Origin: Deinococcus sonorensis KR-87
Lineage (GTDB): Bacteria > Deinococcota > Deinococci > Deinococcales > Deinococcaceae
Assembly: GCF_040256395.1 (NCBI RefSeq)
Contig: NZ_CP158299.1
Coordinates: 2,137,501-2,201,500 of the forward strand
Direction: 5' to 3'
Length of the DNA: 64,000 nucleotides
A program made the translations under genes and the position numbers. This document shows, piece by piece, positions 59,624-64,000 of the stretch (positions are counted from its first letter, which is position 1; every line of letters starts with the position of its first letter). Below the pieces are notes generated by a model. The model had not been told where the DNA came from and ran no database searches. It saw nothing but the letters and a program-made list of their open reading frames with translations.

Positions 59624-60652
59624 CTAGCGGTACTGAATCCGCGGGTCCAGCAGGGCGTAGCTCAGGTCCACCAGCAGGTTGACCACGCTCACGATCAGGG
59701 CCGCGAAGATCACACCGCCCTGAATCACCGGGTAGTCGCGCAGGCTGATCGCGTCGTACAGCCACGAGCCCAGGCCCGGCCAGCTGAAGATGGTCTCGGT
59801 CAGCACCGCGCCGCCCAGCAGCGCGCCGGCCTGCAGGCCCACCACCGTCACCACCGGCAGCAGGGCGTTGCGCAGCGCGTGCCGGATGGTGACCCGGTTG
59901 GCCGCCACGCCTTTGGCCCGGGCGGTCCGCACGTAGTCCTGCCCCAGCACTTCCAGCAGCGACGAGCGGGTGATGCGGGCAATGATGGCCATCGGAATGC
60001 TGCCCAGCGCGATGGCCGGCAGGATCAGGTGCCGCAGCGCGTCCCAGCTGGCCGCCGGCTGGCCGCGCAGCAGGCCGTCTAGCACGTACAGGCCAGTCAC
60101 CGGCTGCAGGTCCACCCCGGTGGACAGCCGGGCGCTGGGCGGCAGCCAGCCGAGCAGCACCGCGAAGATCCACACCAGCAGCAGGCCCAGCCAGAAGATC
60201 GGCATGCTGACCCCGACCAGCGACAGCCCGGTGGCGAGGCTGTCCCAGGCGCTGTTGCGGCGCAGCGCCGCCAGAATGCCGGCCGGCAGCCCGATCAGCA
60301 GCGCAAAGAACAGCGCCCCGATCGCCAGTTCGGCGGTGGCAGGGAAGCGGCTGCGCAGCTCGTCGCGCACCGGGATCTGCGACTTGATGCCGGCGCCCAG
60401 GTCGCCGTGCAGCAGGGCGTTCACGTACAGCGGGTACTGGGCGTCCAGCGGGTGGGCCGGGTTGAAGAACCACGGTTTGTCCAGACCCAGCTGCTTGGTC
60501 AGGCGCGCCACCGACTCCGGGTTGGCGCGCTCGCCCAGAATGGCCGTGGCCGGATCGCCGGGAATGCTCCGCACGAAAGTGAACACCACCACGCTGATGC
60601 CGATCAGGACCAGCAGGGTGCGCCACAGGCGGCGCAGGATGTAGGGGGCCAA
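59624..60652 (-). CDS. dppB: Peptide-type ABC transporter permease DppB
   Basis: A 342-residue permease: MAPYILRRLWRTLLVLIGISVVVF N terminus, GDLGAGIKSQIPVRDELRSRFPATAELAIGA and the EAA loop VRTARAKGVAANRVTIRHALRNALLPVVTV. The start is TTG 60652 with AAAGGAG 7 nt before. A hairpin separates it from the substrate-binding gene, as is common where the binding protein is needed in excess. Confidence 0.93.
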   Translation of the reverse strand: MAPYILRRLWRTLLVLIGISVVVFTFVRSIPGDPATAILGERANPESVARLTKQLGLDKPWFFNPAHPLDAQYPLYVNALLHGDLGAGIKSQIPVRDELRSRFPATAELAIGALFFALLIGLPAGILAALRRNSAWDSLATGLSLVGVSMPIFWLGLLLVWIFAVLLGWLPPSARLSTGVDLQPVTGLYVLDGLLRGQPAASWDALRHLILPAIALGSIPMAIIARITRSSLLEVLGQDYVRTARAKGVAANRVTIRHALRNALLPVVTVVGLQAGALLGGAVLTETIFSWPGLGSWLYDAISLRDYPVIQGGVIFAALIVSVVNLLVDLSYALLDPRIQYR

Positions 60653-60713
60653 GGCAGAACTCCTTTGGAGCAGGAAAGAGAAGGACAGGGCGATGAGCGC
60701 CCCTCAACAACAA

Positions 60714-60745
60714 CACAGCCTCCATCAGCGTGGACGGAGGCTGTG
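60714..60745 (-). other. Hairpin between dppA and dppB
   Basis: CACAGCCTCC (60714-60723) pairs with GGAGGCTGTG (60736-60745), 12-nt loop. No T-run, so it probably stabilises the dppA end or lets part of the transcripts through. Confidence 0.6.
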
Positions 60746-60783
60746 GAAACCGGCCGGTCAGTGCAGAGGCCGGACGCCTCGCC

Positions 60784-62367
<1,584 letters not shown>

Positions 62368-62442
62368 GGGTTCCTCCAGGGAAAAAGCGGCACGGTGTTC
62401 AGATAAGGTTGAGCGAAACGTCATCCGGGCACGTTGGCCCGT

Positions 62443-62471
62443 AGCGTAGGGCGCTCATCTAGACCTGTCAA
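62443..62471 (-). promoter_or_regulatory. Consensus promoter of the dpp operon
   Basis: Minus strand TTGACA (62471-62466), 17-nt spacer, TACGCT (62448-62443). The transcript would carry a leader of about 70 nt to ATG 62367. Confidence 0.75.
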
Positions 62472-62510
62472 GCAGGGGAAAAGGGTGGGCTGGCCTTCAG
62501 TGTAAAGCTT

Positions 62511-63213
<703 letters not shown>

Positions 63214-63221
<8 letters not shown>

Positions 63222-64000
63222 TCGCGCCGCCCTCCTTGCCGTACTCGCCCGCCGCCGCGCCGCGGCCCAGGTAGGCCTCCATCACGCGCGGGTCGTTGCG
63301 GACCTGATGCGGCAGGCCCTCGGCGATCTTGGTGCCGTAGTCCAGCACCGTGATGTGCTCGCTGAGCGTCATCACCAGCCGCATGTCGTGCTCGATCAGC
63401 ACCACCGTCACGCCCAGCTCGTCGCGAACGCTGCGAATCAGGGCCTTGAGGTTCTCGGTCTCGCGCGGGTTCATGCCGGCGGCCGGCTCGTCCAGCAGGA
63501 TCACCTTGGGGTTGGTGGCCAGCGCCCGCGCGATCTCCAGTCGACGCTGGTCGCCGTAGGGGAGGCTGGTGCTCAGCTCATTGCGCATCCGGCCCAGGCC
63601 CACGAAGTCCAGCAGCACCTGGGCCGCCTCACGCGCGCTCGCCTCGTCCTCGTGGAAGCGGCGGGTCCGCAGCAGCGCGTCCACGTACCCGGCCTTGAGG
63701 CGCGGGTGGCGGCCCACCAGGATGTTCTCCTCCGCGGTCATAGCCGCGAACAGGCGGATGTTCTGGAAGGTGCGCGCGATGCCGGCGGCCGTCACCTGAT
63801 CCGGGCGCAGGCCCACCAGATCGCGGCCCGCCAGCTCGATGCTGCCCTTGTCCGGCTCGTAGATGCCGGTGATCATGTTGAAGAAGGTGGTCTTGCCGGC
63901 GCCGTTCGGCCCGATCACGCTGATGATCGAGGCCTCCGGCACTTCCAGGTCCACGCTGTTCACGGCCAGCAGGCCGCCGAAGGTCTTGGTCAGCCCCTTG
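63214..64000 (-). CDS. livG: Branched-chain amino-acid ABC transporter ATP-binding protein LivG (5' partial)
   Basis: The frame is open to the window edge, upstream codons reading KGLTKTFGGLLAV before the Asn-Ser-Val-Asp stretch, so the start lies outside the window; GTG 63963 is internal. Walker A GPNGAGKTT, LivG-type GIARTFQNIRLFAAMTAEENILVG, signature LPYGDQRRLEIARALA and Walker B VILLDEPAAGMNP are visible. It works with LivF and LivHM in uptake of branched-chain amino acids. Confidence 0.95.

Overview
The window comes from a GC-rich bacterium, almost certainly Deinococcus (Deinococcota). Three things support this: strong G/C bias at third codon positions; at least 19 genes preceded by a TANNNT -10 hexamer only 5-8 nt upstream of the start codon (the leaderless-mRNA arrangement described in Deinococcus); and the gene content (SUF without SufS here, NrtR-type Nudix regulator, archaeal-type prolyl-tRNA synthetase, secreted proteins without known family). 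It is ordinary chromosome with about 60 protein genes, no rRNA or tRNA, and no IS element, prophage or CRISPR that I can see. Both ends cut through genes: a HIT-GNAT fusion on the left and livG on the right.

Layout: 0-5.5 kb holds three GNAT acetyltransferases (one fused to a HIT domain, one resembling the short N-acetylglutamate synthase), a secreted protein and carA. 5.4-16.4 kb holds an NrtR-like regulator with a palindrome over its start codon, a run of secreted or membrane proteins of unknown role, a PlsY-like acyltransferase and ispE. 15.7-19.5 kb is an ExbB-ExbD-TonB-like operon; its TonB-position protein has a very long Pro/Ala/Thr linker and an LPP20/FlgT-like C-terminal domain. It diverges from sufC-sufB-VOC-sufD (19.8-23.9 kb). 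A 22-bp palindrome sits between the -35 and -10 of the suf promoter. 24-27 kb holds a TMEM175-like channel and a GGDEF-GAF protein.

26.9-34.1 kb is a leftward sulfur block: DUF4395, sulfite reductase, cysC, cysH, sat, then a sulfonate-type ABC transporter whose permease has a 1-bp frameshift. 34.5-36.6 kb holds two paralogous lipoproteins, followed by an Fe-S-type Rrf2 regulator. 37-45 kb holds DUF1028, GNAT, glutathionyl-hydroquinone reductase, SDR, ComM/YifB, DedA and a 562-residue fusion of a PlsY-like membrane domain with an acyl-ACP-reductase-like domain. 45-51 kb holds an S9 peptidase, a coiled-coil zinc-ribbon protein, nth, HMG-CoA lyase and a frameshifted CaiB-family CoA-transferase. 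51-58.6 kb holds CorA behind a candidate proline-rich leader peptide, an 8Fe-type ferredoxin with murI and rph, proS and rdgB. 58.6-64 kb holds a dipeptide-type ABC transporter and the start of a branched-chain amino-acid ABC operon.

Most worth following up: the PlsY-AAR fusion (a candidate source of fatty aldehyde for the alkylamine lipids of Deinococcus); the corA leader peptide; the operator shared by suf and exb-tonB; the promoter-terminator pair predicting a ~30-nt RNA at 51.25-51.32 kb; and the two single-base frameshifts.
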